A DNA stretch of 64,000 nucleotides from Kwoniella bestiolae CBS 10118 (GCF_000512585.2 NC_089241.1:7024001-7088000); one strand, 5' to 3'. Counted from the first letter of the stretch, positions 35,720 to 47,852 are shown. Notes: generated by a model not told the origin, from the sequence alone. Numbers and translations are program-made.

Positions 35720-38700
35720 ATGCCAGTACCGGTCATCCCAAACAACATGACAGCAACCTACCCTCTACACCGTATACGGTTCTACGACCATACCCCTTCG
35801 CCCATCACCGCTCTCTCCTTCGCACCATTACCCCTACCTCCACCTCGAGATCCATCCTCCTCCTCGTCAAGGGGCAAACAGCAACAGGTATATAACAAGG
35901 ATGAGTTTGGTGTGTTGATACTGGCTAGAGAGAATGGCGAGGTGGAAATATGGGAGTACGCAAGGGACAATGAGAGTAATATGAGTGGGAACTGGGTGTT
36001 GAAGAAGGTACGTTCAGTTATGTTTCGTACTATCATCTGGAAAGTAGATCGCACCAGCATAGTGTTCATGTCTGACGGCTATTATATAGACACTACCACC
36101 AATACTTACTTACCCAACCATATCATCCATCGCTCTTACCATTCGAGATCCCCTCAATTTCCATAAAAAGTCATACAGCGTCCCTAAAATTGAAGATCTC
36201 AGATTATTCACAGCTGGATCAGACTCCACCGACCTGGTCGAAAGATGTCTCATCACGGGTAACATACTGGTAAGCTCTCTCTCTGACCTTCATCTGCCCT
36301 TTAGCCTACTTCTACTGACCCTCGACCAGTCAACATATGATATTCCCTCTCCACCACTCTGGACACTGTCCGTAGCTCCCACCCAAGACCTACTCTGCCT
36401 ATCAAGCTCCTCAGCAACTCTCCATTTCCTAAGTATCCCCCAACCCACAATATTCAACAAATCACCAAGACTCGAACCTCCCCCCTCCGAGCTCCTGCGT
36501 TGCGATACCCTACCATCGAGAACGAGGACAGTGTCCATCGCATGGGGTATACCCAAACTCGTCAAATCTTCTTCTTCTTCAGAAGATGGCGAATGGGAAT
36601 GGAGAAATACATATTTGATCACTGGAAATTCAGATTCATCGTTCCGTAAATGGGACTTACCTCCTCCATTGGATCCGTCAAAACCTAATCTGATCAACAG
36701 GGTGACGCTGAAGAGTAGAGCGGTTTTGGAGAAATTGGCAAAAGCCGGTAGGGGAGGGAAGAAAGCTGGTGGACAGGCGGGCAACTCGAAGGGTACGATT
36801 GTATGGGGTGTGGGCGTGTTACCGTGAGTTCTCATACCATATCTCATATCACGGCTATCGAGTCGATGAGGTGGCAGGATTTGCCTTAGCTGATATCACG
36901 GGAATTTATACGCAGTGATCACCACTTCGTCACTTCCGATTCGCTCGGGAATGTCACCTTCTGGGATGGACAGAGCATGGCCCAGAAACAGCATTTCAGA
37001 GCTCATAAAGCAGATGGCATGTGTCTTGCGATTGGTCCGGTGAGTTTTACCTTTGACTCCCGCATGATCCAGTACGAAAATATATGTATAGCTAATATGT
37101 CGATGATCATATAGGGCGGTCGAAGTGTATTCACCTCAGGACCGGACCAAAGGATATGCCAATTCGTCAATGTCCCTTCGACCTCCGGATCAGGTTCTCA
37201 ATGGGTATTAACCTCATCTAAGAGAGTCCACTCGCACGACGTCAGAGCCCTAGCGGTATTCCCACCTTACCTCCCTGTTGCCACCAGCGTAAATACGGAG
37301 TATGCACCAGTAATAGCATCGGGAGGATGGGACATGTCCCTTACGTTCACTTCTGCCGGTATACCCGATTCGTCGTCTTCCCTCTCTCTCAGGAACCCTC
37401 TAGGCAAGTCGAAGGGGGCTAGTGGATCGCGAACCACTTTCGAGGAATCCTTCTCTAGGCGGACGGGGTACTTTGGCGATGGGAGGGTGCAGTTCGCACA
37501 GGAGGGGAGGATGATTCTGGGTAGGAAGGAGAGGAGCGTGGGTGTTTGGAAGGTTTTGGAGGATGAGCAAGGGTGGGAGAAGGTTTTGGAGATGGAGCTG
37601 AAGGTGGGTGATACATACCTCTTATTGTTATCGGAAATCTGTTGTCACCTGATGGTCAGAGTCACTTGTGAACTGTAGCTGACTGATATGGTTCGATATG
37701 ATAGTTACGAACGAATTTGATCGCTTCCAGCATATCGCCTAATGCAAAGTGGTTGGCTGTTTCTGATTTGTACGAGACCAAGCTGTTCCAGTTATCTGTG
37801 AGTGATTGCAATATCTCCCCTCTGCTTTAGAATGTCATTGTAAACAGGGTAGCATACAACTCGTGTAAGCTGACATCTGTTTTGGACAACGCAGTCACAA
37901 GGAAATACAATCCGACCTATCCGGGTCAAATCGTTCCTATCAACTTTGACTTCTTCAACTCAACTCGAACACTTATCAATCCCCTCGAAAGGATGCGGAT
38001 CATCTGCTATGAGATTCACGAATGATTCCCAGCGACTGATCCTTGGTTTGGTCAGCTCGGGGCAACTGCTTGTTCTCGAGCTACCTGAGGAAGCAAGCGA
38101 GGATGTAGAGGTGGTGAAGTGTTTTACGAGGGAAGATAAGATAGTTGATGGGCGGGTGGTCAAGAGTAAACCGAATGGTACGGCTAATGGGGATGTGAAG
38201 ATGAACGGGGAGCATAACAGTGAAGATGATGAGGAGGAAGAAGATGACGAGGAGGATGAGGAAGATAGTCGTGATAAGAGTAGAGAGAGTAATGCTTGGA
38301 TAGGATGTTTAGGAGTCAGCGAGGATAATCAGTGGCTTGCTGCTGGAGATGAAGAGGGGAGAGTCGGGGTATGGAATCTGGATACCTTGCAGGTGAGTCG
38401 GTGCTTCAACCTATCTGACTTTAGTCTTTGTGTTTTCATCATTTCACCTGTGCAAGTCCCACCATCAATACAAGCCTGGTCTATACTCCTTCTACCTAAT
38501 TTACTCTATTCTGCTGAACTTCGCTGACCTCATCACCCAACACAGCTTCACGCCACCCTCCCTACCCTCCCCCATGCTCCCACCTCACTATCCTTCCCAC
38601 CCACCTCTTCACCAATCCTCGTCCTGGCTTTGTCGACAAGTACGATCCAGCTGTACAACCTGGAGCAGCGTAAACTCCTTCAACCTTCACAACTGGCGGA

Positions 38701-39142
38701 ACTACACCGATCCCTAGCATCTCTTCATACGCCCTTACAAGGCATCACTTTCCCCTCTCCTCCCTCAGCCTCGGCTTCAGGGAAGGCAGTGAAGATATTA
38801 ATTTGGGGTATTGACTGGATGATCACTTGCGCACTAGACTTGGACGAGATAGTCAAAGGGAAGACTAAAAGCTCACCAGTATCCAAAGAATCAAGAAAGA
38901 AACGAGCGAGGGAAGCCAAATTGGCTAGAGATCAGATTGATACGCTGTCTACCTCCACTCCTGGGGCAGGAGCAGGCGGGGGAGAGGGGGAGGGGGAGAT
39001 CAAGGTGATTAGAGATAGGTTTAAGAGCATATTGGGAGTTGGGTGGGTGGGGAACGAATTGGGGGTGGTGGAGAGACCTTGGGGTGATTTCGCAGGGGAG
39101 TTGCCCAACGCCTTTTGGTCGGGTGGGTATGGGAGGAGCTAG
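35720..39142 (+). CDS. UTP4: U3 snoRNP / t-UTP WD40 protein Utp4 (cirhin)
   Basis: Exons 35720-36007, 36090-36269, 36330-36823, 36916-37039, 37115-37603, 37705-37797, 37895-38392, 38546-39142, giving 920 aa (or 911 aa from the in-frame ATG at 35747). Multiple WD40 blades are visible: ITALSFAP, ENGEVEIWEYA, LITGNSDSSFRKWDL, FVTSDSLGNVTFWD, VFTSGPDQRICQF, SGGWDMSLTF, WLAAGDEEGRVGVWNL. The C-terminal VVERPWGDFAGELPNAF ending is characteristic of Utp4. An acidic loop (about 38221-38275) interrupts the second propeller. It acts in the nucleolus in the t-UTP subcomplex of the SSU processome, in pre-18S rRNA synthesis and processing. UTP23 lies 2 kb downstream. Confidence 0.92.
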
Positions 39143-39482
39143 TGGGTTCGTGGGGGTTCTTGTTAATTTAGTAACAGATTGCTCGATGCATTGCATATAT
39201 ACATTTGTTTGGGTGTTTGCAGGATCTTCAAGTGTGATGATTGAGAGGGATATGCGGTGGAATGGTGTTCATACAATACAATACATCTGGTGTTTTCGCA
39301 AGCATCACTTTCTAGGCGATTTCTATTGATATGATGGTATAAAAAAGTCTACGTCGGGATCAATTCAGGTATCAAGAGTGAGTATGCAATTTCGAAAAGA
39401 AATGTTGAACACTCTATAGATAGGCGAAGGTGAAGAAATGTTGGAAAATAGGGATCTCATCTTCTTCTCCACTCCAGCGTCC
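39143..39482. other. Convergent 3' region, UTP4 / SUZ gene
   Basis: No gene supported. Confidence 0.4.
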
Positions 39483-40683
39483 TTATCTTGCTCCATATCC
39501 TGGTGATCCAAGACCAGATCCACCTGAATGCGCGAACCCTGCTCCACCCCCTGGACCGAGGGGTTGACGAACCACTCCGCCCGTACCAGCTGATCTCGGC
39601 GACGGTGCCGCCCCAAGTCCGCCATTGATGGGATTAGGCGATCTATCTCTAGGAGTGTTCGGCCCACTCCGAATTTGAGAAGGGATTAACCCATCCCATG
39701 GATCGTTGTTCCTCCCTACATCTTTCTCTTTCTCTTTGATCGATGGACTACCCCTGGCCTTCCCACCACCACTACTCCCTCGACTGATCTTCCCTTCCTG
39801 AGACTGCGTTTGTACCTGTTCTTCAGAACTAGACCCGAATATACGTTCTCTCGCTAGACGATACTGCTCTTCCCTCTCCTCCAGACTCTTCATCTTACTA
39901 CCTCCTTTGTTGGCTTGATCGATATTGGAGGGTGAGGACGAAGCGGGTCGACGGAGGAGTTGGACTTTCGGTGAAGGCATAGGTAGGGGTTCGGGCGAGA
40001 GGATTTGGGTAGGGGCGGGACGGGAGTTCCTACAGCGAAAAGTGAGGTCTCGTTAGTATCGTACTGTACTGTACTTGTACGATGAGGTTTCAGGTTCCAA
40101 CTTGTCATGAAACATCTGGGGAGGTTGCAATTGGAAATCGTTGGGCGGTAGAATGCAAAGGATTTGTATATTGGTATTGAAGAGGAATGTAAAGTGGGAT
40201 AGAAGTCGCAAATACAACCTTCGAGAATATCGGTTTCTTCTCACAGGTCACAGGGGCATTCACTCACGCGCTATCCCATATCTGCCTATTACTCATCGGC
40301 TTATCACGCCTAAACCAATCATCACCATCCCCATCTTCATCGTCTGCTGGTTGTTGAGGTGTGGGACGTCGGAGTAACATTGGCTGACGAGAGGAGCCTG
40401 CCTGGGGTTGTTGGGGATATCTGGTAAATGTACCTTGCTGTGCAGGCTGGGACGGACGAGGTTGGAATGTCTGCGCTTGAGGCCGGAGAGAGGGGAGGGG
40501 TGGTGGTGCGGGTTTGGATGAAGAGGGTAAGGATATTTCGGCCTAATACGAATAAAGAGAATTCACATTAGCCTTTGTTCTTCTATACGATGAGGGAGAA
40601 AGCTCATCATAGGAGATCACCGAATTGGTGGTACTCACCGTCTCCCAGTCATCTTCCTCTGCGTCTGTGATGTTCGATCCCAT
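39483..40683 (-). CDS. SUZ-domain protein (putative RNA-binding)
   Basis: Exons on minus: 40683-40639, 40542-40268, 40029-39483, giving 288 aa. The N-terminus is acidic with Trp (ITDAEEDDWET), and a Pro/Gln-rich region follows. The SUZ motif region has PKVQLLRRP followed by basic-acidic KSLEEREEQYRLARERIFG. The tail is Gly/Pro-rich (GGLGAAPSP, GGAGFAHSGG) and disordered. SUZ domains bind RNA and often accompany R3H domains. Here no R3H is visible, as in the small SUZ-containing proteins of animals and fungi. It is divergent from UTP23. Confidence 0.8.
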
Positions 40684-41195
40684 CTTATCGACTTGTTCTC
40701 GTACGTGGTCTAACAAAGGTTGTATCTTGTTGTTGACCAGGAGTATGGAAGCACGTTGCGTTTTGAGGATATTCGGCCCCCCTTTGCTCTCGCTGGGTCT
40801 ATCGATTAGATTCGAGATTTACCCTGGACCGTAGGTATCTCGAGTGCACCTTTCGCAGATGTTGAGGTTGAGCTTGTACGATATAAACGTATATATGCCT
40901 TGAGGATGATTGCACTCCATCTTTCATCGTTCACTTTCACTCCCCTTCGTCTTTTCATCCCAGCTCCAGAGGTCCTCCGCTTGTAATGTACACGTGGTGA
41001 GCACGAATGAGCGTGATATCACGTGATCCGGTGCTGTCTGGTTCCTGAGAAAAGTTGGAAAGATGAGCACTCGGGAGAGCAATGAGCAATAACACGCGGA
41101 CCAAATCTATCTTACATCGATACCTCATTTGGTATTTGACAACTTCAGCACATTCAGATCGACAGGAAGGCAAGAAGGCAAGAAGATAATACAAT
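40684..41195. other. Divergent promoter region, SUZ gene / UTP23
   Basis: No gene. The short plus frame near 40625-40834 overlaps the first SUZ-gene exon antisense. Confidence 0.4.
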
Positions 41196-42477
41196 ATGAG
41201 ACAGAAACGAGCAAAGACCTACAAACGAGTCATGGCGCTATACGTCCAGACATTTGGGTTCAGACATCCTTTCCAGATTTTAGGTGAGTGTTGTGCTGTG
41301 TCTCTGGGCGGATAAAACCACGTACACATTATGTGTAACTCGCTCATGCTGGTTTGATCTGACAGTAGAGAGGTTGCTGATACTTCTTGAATGTTATACA
41401 CAGTGTCCCACGATATACTCTTGGAATCGTCGAAATCCAGTATGGATATCGTCAAGATACTGGGTGATGTTGTACAGGGAGAATGCAAGCCTAGTGAGTT
41501 GACGATCAGAGATCCCTTACAGTGTATACACCTGGAGGTTGGGATACTCCACGCATGAGGGATTCAAATACCGCTGCCTGCCGACCTACTCGACAGATTT
41601 GCTGATCTTCACTTCTCTTGATGAACCAGTGATCACCCAATGCTGTATGGAAGCCTTGTATGCACTAGGTAAAGATCATCAACAAGTAACGAACCTAGCC
41701 AAGACGTTTGAGAGGAGACGGTGTAATCATCGGACCGCTATTGAGGGTAACGAGTGTCTGAAGGATGTTATAGGTGAGTAGTGTGACATCTATACCATCA
41801 AAGTGTTACTTCTGTATACTCAATCAAACACCGCTCGTCGGCAGTATCAAATCTTATTGATAGCTGATATTTGATATTTGGTTCGATGTCGCATTAAAGG
41901 CCAAACCAACAAACACCGCTACGTCCTCGCCTCGCAATCCCTCGCCCTACGTACATCCCTCGAACCAGTCCCTGGACTACCTATAATACACTTCAACCGT
42001 ACCGGCGTACTCGTCCTTTCACCCCCTTCAACAGCGACCATACGAGAGAAGAATAAAGGTGAAGAAGCCAGACGTCTGGATGGTCTACGGGAGATGGAGG
42101 GTGTGGTAGACGGGGAGAATGTTGTGGGGGCCAATACCCCCAGTCAGGTGGGGGCGGGGAGGAGGAAGGTGAAGGGGGTCAATCCTTTGAGTGTGAAGAA
42201 GAAGAAGAAGGTTCGGGTTGAGGGTGGCAGTAAGAAAGAAGCTGAAGTCGACGTGGGGAAGAAGAGACGAAGGGACGAGGAGGAACAGCAGGATCAGGAT
42301 CAGGAAGGAGAAGTAGGTGAGGATGCAGAAAGAGGTGAAGAAGAAGCGGGAGATACATCGGGAAAGAAGAAGAGGAGGAAGAGAAAGAAGAAGTCTGCTG
42401 TGGCTGATGCTATCAAGGAGTTGAACGCTATGAACGAGGGTGAGAGTGAGGGTGAAAGTGGCAGCGAAGGAGAGTAG
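41196..42477 (+). CDS. UTP23: rRNA-processing protein Utp23 (PIN-like, Fcf1 family)
   Basis: Exons 41196-41283, 41404-41493, 41630-41773, 41900-42477, giving 299 aa. It begins MRQKRAKTYKRVM with FGFRHPFQIL, typical of Utp23. The PIN-like core has CCMEALYALG, a Cys/His cluster (FERRRCNHR, NECLKDVIG), and KHRYVLASQS in the position of the conserved strand. A VKGVNPLSVKKKKK motif and a highly basic/acidic low-complexity tail follow. It is an SSU-processome factor needed for snR30/U17 release in the nucleolus; the PIN domain is usually catalytically incomplete. The last acceptor (TTAAAG) is a weak AG, but phase and homology require it. Confidence 0.92.
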
Positions 42478-43017
42478 AGTAGATACTTCTTTGTACCATA
42501 CCGACTTGACATGTACAATACCGACATTGATACACCCTGCTAGTCCATCTCCCTTGCCTTGATCGTACATAACCCCTTTTGACTCATGCATATCATAGGA
42601 CTAGTCTGCTCTTCGGTTGTCGTCATCTGGCTACCATGGTTTCCCCGTCGGTTCCGTCGGAAGTGGTCTCGTAGTTCGCTTATCTTTTCGAATTGTTGAT
42701 GCCTTTTATTTCCCATTTTCTGTTGACCATTTCCCATTTCACCATACATTGTCATTTCCCATCTCATCTCTATTATACAAGTGGAGAAGAAAGAGGATCT
42801 ATCAGATAGATGTATACAGTATATGCTTTCACTCACTAGCAATCATCCATAACCGCCTGTACAAATTTGAGGGTACGGGGTCTCTGCGCTCGTTGAGATT
42901 ATCAGTCACCAATCAACAAATTAGCGATAAACCACTGCGAATAGCTCATCACGACTATATAGACTCATCGCATTCTTAGCTGCTCCAGTATTCCCCAACA
43001 GCAATCCAATAGCTCAA
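42478..43017. other. Intergenic between UTP23 and asparaginase
   Basis: No gene supported. Contains repeated TTTCCCATTT-like strings near 42705-42760. Confidence 0.4.
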
Positions 43018-44899
43018 ATGTCATCCGAACAACCTCGAAGGTTGATCTGCTGTATAGGAACAGGAGGGACCATAGCCTCTGAACCTACAGAAGGTGGTCT
43101 AGCGCCGGTGAGTAGCATCACTTGCTATCATCTCACATCACCTATCCCGCAGGACAATAGCAACGCTCTAATCCCAATTCTAATTGTCCTGCAGACCCGC
43201 CAAGATACATTCTTCCGACGAATCCGCTCACACCCTTCCCTAACCTCTCCAACCCACTTCGACTCGTCCACCGTCTCCTTCCATTCGCCCGTCCACACCG
43301 AGCTGGTGGGCAAGAATATCAGGTATCCGAGACTAATCACGCCCGAATTGGACGATGAGGGTACTAGTGTGGAGTATGAGATTTTGGATTTGGATAGGCA
43401 TCTGGATAGTAGTGAGATGACGCCTAGTGGTGGGTATAGCTTCCCAGTCAAAATCCCTTGATCCCATATCTTGCATTGATCTGAATCTGGAGCTAACCGG
43501 TTTGGGGTCATGGGTGTTATCGTAGAATGGAATATAATCGCTTCACTCGTACATGAGAACTGGGACAACTACGATGGGTTCATCATCCTATCGGGTACGG
43601 ACACTCTGGTAAGTTCAAGTCACACCTTGCTTTCCCCATAACAACCCGGATCCTCCCCACCTTCGATACCTGTACTGGCCTTCCGCTTAATCCCCAATCT
43701 CAGCCGATAGCAGACACTTCACTTACCCCGTCATACCCTTAGGCTTACACCGCAGCGATCCTCTCATTCCTCTTCCTCGACGCAGGTAAACCCATCATAG
43801 TCACCGGTGCTCAAATCCCCTTATCCAGACCTCGGTCCGACGGCTGGAGAAATATCTTCGACTCGTTGTTCGTCACTGGGACGTTGGACTTTGCGGGAGT
43901 AGGGATTGTGTTTAATCATCAGCTATTGAGAGGGGCTAGGTGAGTAGTCTTCAGCTTATGTGTGCAAGGTGCTCCGAGAGACTTTTATGGACACAGCAGT
44001 CTCAAAGCTTCAATGATGATAGTAAGTACTGATGATTATCATTATCCCCCGCAGAGCTACTAAGAGCAGTCCCAACCTATTCGGAGCATTCACGACTCCC
44101 TGCGTACCCCCTCTAGTAAACTTCAACGTCAAAATCAGTATGTCCATCCCAGTCCCCTCCTCTCCCAACAAAGAGTACTCATATCCAAGGGTATATATAG
44201 CCTACGACTCCTCCCACCCCCTCACCCCCCGATCCCTAACCCCACCTCCACCTTTAATCCCCCTCCTGACCTCACCCTCAGTCCTCTCAATTCACATCTA
44301 CCCAGGAATGACCGGCTCTCTCCTCGAAGCTCAGATCGACGCTGTCCCCACGTGCAAAGCAGTGATCATCTCAGCGTATGGGTCAGGTAATCTACCCATC
44401 AACGAGCATTCGGGAGTATTGCTGAGTCTGAAAAGGATGGTGGAGAAGGAGATTTTGGTGGTGGTTATTAGTCAGTGTGGGATACCAAATGTTTATCCTT
44501 TGTATACACAGGGAAGGACGCTGTTGAGTATCGGTGAGTTGGCTGTCATGTCATCCTTCGATACATCAGGGGAGGGTAAGAAGTATTCGGTGCGAGTATA
44601 GAAATGGACTTGGCATGGAAACATCCGATCTTATTATCACTCATTCCACGCAAGGGGTCCCTCCCATGACGGACTTCCATTAGATACAGAATTTTTATTT
44701 TCACTTTTCGATCAGAAAAGAGGATACAAAGCTGATTAATCCTTTTCCTCTCAACCATACAGGCGTTCTACCAGGCTACGATCTCATGCACGAAGCTGCA
44801 TTTGCCAAGCTCATATGGCTCGTCTCAAGACCCGAATTATCTTTCAAGGAGAGACAGGAACTGTTTGAGACACCAGTTGTAGGCGAGATGTCCAAATGA
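43018..44899 (+). CDS. L-asparaginase (bacterial-type I/II fold)
   Basis: Exons 43018-43107, 43195-43429, 43526-43608, 43743-43939, 44055-44533, 44763-44899, giving 406 aa. It hydrolyses L-asparagine to aspartate and ammonia. The first catalytic Thr lies in GTGGTIAS (14-21). The second, SGTDTL, at 131-136, carries the Thr-Asp pair. Downstream are VTGAQIPL and IYPGMTGSLL, ISAYGSGNLP and SQCGIPNVYPLY, all expected for the family. No signal peptide, so probably cytosolic. A Pro-rich loop (around 44215-44265) is longer than usual. The exon 2 donor was placed at GTGGGT (43430) because it restores TPSEWN. The sequence between 43940 and 44054 is treated as one intron. Confidence 0.92.
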
Positions 44900-45274
44900 T
44901 ATTACTTAGGATCTCATCTGAGTATATGATCGAGATACACACTTATTATTTGAATGGCGATGGAATAACGAATATGCAATACAGTGTTCTATCTCACGAT
45001 CAGATATCAGATAAAGGTAGACATGAGTATTGAACTTTTTGCTATGAGACTCGATTATCTCTCTCAGGAAGATATCGTATCTTTTGGTCTGCACGTGCAA
45101 CTTCACTGTCAGTTGTCGCGTGCTGTATAAAACACTACAGTACTGCATGCAGCTGATGGTGGGGCCGGTCTCTCAAAAATCTGTTATAAATATTCATGCT
45201 GTGTGTTTATGGACATATGAAGATCACTCTTTCGTTCGCTCGTAGCTCCTACGAAAAGATAAACTCGCCCACTC
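44900..45274. other. Left edge of island B
   Basis: No gene supported. Gene density drops from here to 52.9 kb. Confidence 0.35.
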
Positions 45275-45727
45275 CTAATTGCGCAGTATCGATGAAGAAT
45301 ATCGCGATCGCCCAGTCTCTATCGTGGATATGTCGACGACTTCCCTTACGAAACCCTTTGGGCGTTCGTTCATTCTTGTGTGGAAATCACTCATTGCATC
45401 TGTGATCATACCTTCAACCGACTTGCGCATATCTTGACTTGGCTTCAGCTGTTTATCGATCTCCGGTCCAACTCTTTCCTCAAAGTTAAGTTCTTCCCAG
45501 GCGCTATATACTTTTCTTAAGGGGTTGGTCAGGTAAGTGATGAAGGTCTGGACGTCGCTGGCAGAAACGTCTGTCGTATTTTTTATATCCATTTTTGCCA
45601 ATGTCATCTCAAGTCGAAAACACCCTCCTTTCGGCGTGATAGTCCAGGAGGTAGGATTTCCACAACGATCCCGAACCGTTCCTCTGTATTCACCGTCGTA
45701 GTTGGCACCAGCATTTTCATAACTCAT
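45275..45727 (-). CDS. Unrecognised 150-aa island B protein, family member 1
   Basis: Single-exon ATG frame. It is homologous across most of its length to the frame at 47531. Shared features are an N-terminal YDGEYRGTV/DTISGTV-type strand, a central FRLEMTLAK/YQLRINFTK strand, a DVxxF helix, a KVYSAWEEL/KKYEDWTAD block and a C-terminal DISTIE/DIAMIE end. No signal peptide or membrane helix. It may be a small alpha/beta protein. A TATAAAAA box at 45888-45895 and shared downstream sequence mark its promoter. No function recognised. Confidence 0.6.
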   Translation of the reverse strand: MSYENAGANYDGEYRGTVRDRCGNPTSWTITPKGGCFRLEMTLAKMDIKNTTDVSASDVQTFITYLTNPLRKVYSAWEELNFEERVGPEIDKQLKPSQDMRKSVEGMITDAMSDFHTRMNERPKGFVREVVDISTIETGRSRYSSSILRN

Positions 45728-45840
45728 CTCGGTGCGAGTTTGTCGTAAGTGTTTCCAGCTGTGCTACCTTGGGATTCCGTGCTGTTTATGAGATTGGATT
45801 ATACGAGTGACTTATAACGGTTATGAAAGACAGTTTGGCG

Positions 45841-45900
45841 AAAGAGAGATACAAATTTTAGATCAGAATTCACACCCTTTTTATACCTTTTTGTTCGAGC
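45841..45900 (-). promoter_or_regulatory. TATA box and conserved promoter module (member 1)
   Basis: On the minus strand GGTATAAAAAGGG, then GAATTCTGATC and TTGTATCTCTCTTTCG. This is nearly identical in order and spacing to the module at 47600-47665 upstream of family member 2. The TATA core is 45888-45895, about 160 bp from the ATG. Confidence 0.65.
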
Positions 45901-46339
45901 TCGTTTGTTCACTTAAAAAAACGTTTTTTGTATAGCTACGCCCGCTCCGCAAAGAAGACAACTCAAGTCCGAAACGGAGATGAAAGAAAGGACGTTGATC
46001 ATCCTTTTACTGTAGCCTCGCGTCATCATGCCGTGCATGCCATCAGATGGGGCTAACGTCAATCGTCCAAGTACAACAGTCTGGGTGCAAAATCTTCTTT
46101 TCATTGGAAGAGGGCTTGACACGCTTTCCGAACTGTTGTTATCTTCAATAATGTTTCGTGGATCGTCATACAAGGGAGGCGAGCCATGCTGAACGAAGAA
46201 TGATACACGTTCAAGAAGACCGCGATGTCTACAAGTAGTGCGAGCCTCGGTGATTTGTGAGACACTGCTTTATCAGGTTATGCGTCTGATAGGTCAACAA
46301 GCCGTGAACTGTAATAGTCCGGGGATACAGGACTGTCAC

Positions 46340-46660
46340 TCCCGATAAAAGGGAACTGCAAGACATGTCTTAGGAGGCTGAGACACGGAACAGAGATACT
46401 TCGCTACCGAGTACGAGTCCGCCCAAACGACGAGTCGGAAGTGCTTGTAGCGAATATTCGAAGTAGAGGTATAAATAGATGATTCATGAGATAAGCCTTG
46501 TAGAAGTCCCCTCAAGAAGTATATTGTATACCCTCGCATATTCGTTATATCGTACATCACATCGCACTTCGCCTTCGTGTCTTATTCAGAGTACATCGTT
46601 CAACCTCTTACATGAACAACGCTTATCGAGAAGTAAGGAGCGTCCGAGTTGCGCGATGCG
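46340..46660. repeat. Dispersed repeat R2, island B copy
   Basis: Diverged counterpart of 12580-12860. Aligned differences include many C/T and G/A changes; for example CCCAGG in island A is CTTAGG here. A TATAAATAG string at about 46470 lies inside the copy. Confidence 0.5.
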
Positions 46661-46814
46661 ATACCCTGAGGGAGATGGAGCTGCCCGCGGCGTCCCGCAA
46701 CGGGTTTCTTTTTTGCAAACATTGCTTCCTACCTGTTGAGGTGATTATGATGAACGTTCTGATGGTGTCAACAGGGAAAGGAAGGGCGGACATGTTATGT
46801 AATGTGTATCGCGG

Positions 46815-47531
46815 TCAGACCATATGCTTACCAGAATATCTGAACTCGCAACTGCGCCTGCAATTAGCAGTTTGTCTGACCAGTGCAAAGTGGCGAACAA
46901 TATGACACTTACTGCGAACAACTGAAGACATGGACCGCTCCTTTCGGGACTCTAGCATACATCTCATACTATGTATATACGGATAAGTGGAAATCAGGCA
47001 ATTGTTCGCTCGCCACTCGTATAAAATCAGAACATTTCCCCCTTGATTGCGCCGTACCAGTGAAAACCCCCATTGAAATACCGCTTTCTCTATCATCGCT
47101 ATGTCGAAGATCGGCAGAAAAGCCCCCCCAACGCGTTGGTTCTGTTGGGTGTGCAGATTCTCATGTGCCTTTGTGACAACCTCTGTTACAAAGTTAAACC
47201 CATCTTCACCCTCGCTAAGAATGAGCTGTCTACTGATATATCTCTCAAACCAGTACTTGGAGATGGAGTCGGCGGTCCAGTCCTCATATTTTTTTCCTAG
47301 AGCGCTCAACACTCTAGTGACGAACGGCTGGGCTTCACCGGCATCATTGTCTTCCGCGTTCCGTGTATCGCCTTTGGTGAAGTTGATTCTCAATTGATAA
47401 ACATCATCCCCCGCATAGTAGCGCAGGGCAGTCCAGGAGATATCACTGCCTCCATCAGGGTGTGCGACTGTTCCACTGATTGTATCGGTGTGATCGAGCA
47501 GCAGATCATCGTAATAGTATGTCATGCTCAT
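46815..47531 (-). CDS. Unrecognised island B protein, family member 2 (up to 238 aa)
   Basis: Single-exon ATG frame. The first about 165 residues are homologous to the 150-aa frame at 45727. The paralogue ends with TAG where this frame has CAA after the shared Arg-Asn (end of the DIAMIE block region). Its extra 65-70 residues have no counterpart and may be readthrough of an ancestral stop or an unrecognised intron. TATA box at 47647-47654. No known domain. Confidence 0.55.
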   Translation of the reverse strand: MSMTYYYDDLLLDHTDTISGTVAHPDGGSDISWTALRYYAGDDVYQLRINFTKGDTRNAEDNDAGEAQPFVTRVLSALGKKYEDWTADSISKYWFERYISRQLILSEGEDGFNFVTEVVTKAHENLHTQQNQRVGGAFLPIFDIAMIEKAVFQWGFSLVRRNQGGNVLILYEWRANNCLISTYPYIHSMRCMLESRKERSMSSVVRSKCHIVRHFALVRQTANCRRSCEFRYSGKHMV

Positions 47532-47599
47532 ATTGGTCCCAAATCGTTGTAAGCGAGCTTAGTTGTGGGGGGTGCGCGCAACGGTTGTCAAAGATCGCA

Positions 47600-47665
47600 A
47601 TTGAACGAAAGAGAGATACAAGTCTCCAGAGCAGAATTCAAACCCCTTTTTATACCTTTTCCTTA
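47600..47665 (-). promoter_or_regulatory. TATA box and conserved promoter module (member 2)
   Basis: Minus strand GGTATAAAAAGGGG, then GAATTCTGCTC and TTGTATCTCTCTTTCG, matching 45841-45900. TATA core 47647-47654, about 120 bp from the ATG. Confidence 0.65.
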
Positions 47666-47852
47666 CAAGTTTGCTGTGCACTCTTGAAATATTTTTCATA
47701 TAGCTGCACAAAGAATACACCTCTCTCAGGAAGGAGATGGTTGCCAGGGGATGGAGCATCCTCTGGACCCGCCTCACTGTGTTGTGCATCTCACCAGATA
47801 CGTCATTACGTCAATCGTCCATGTATGAAAGTCTAGATTTGGACCTCTCCCT

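Noticed and set aside
36290..36847. Minus-strand 185-codon frame
   Set aside because: Antisense to a UTP4 exon with clear WD40 sequence.
42085..42591. Minus-strand Leu-rich frame opposite UTP23
   Set aside because: Shadow of the Lys/Glu-rich tail of UTP23.
46479..46739. Plus-strand frame in island B
   Set aside because: Lies inside the R2 repeat. Similarity to 12.7 kb is at DNA level and gives no consistent coding strand.
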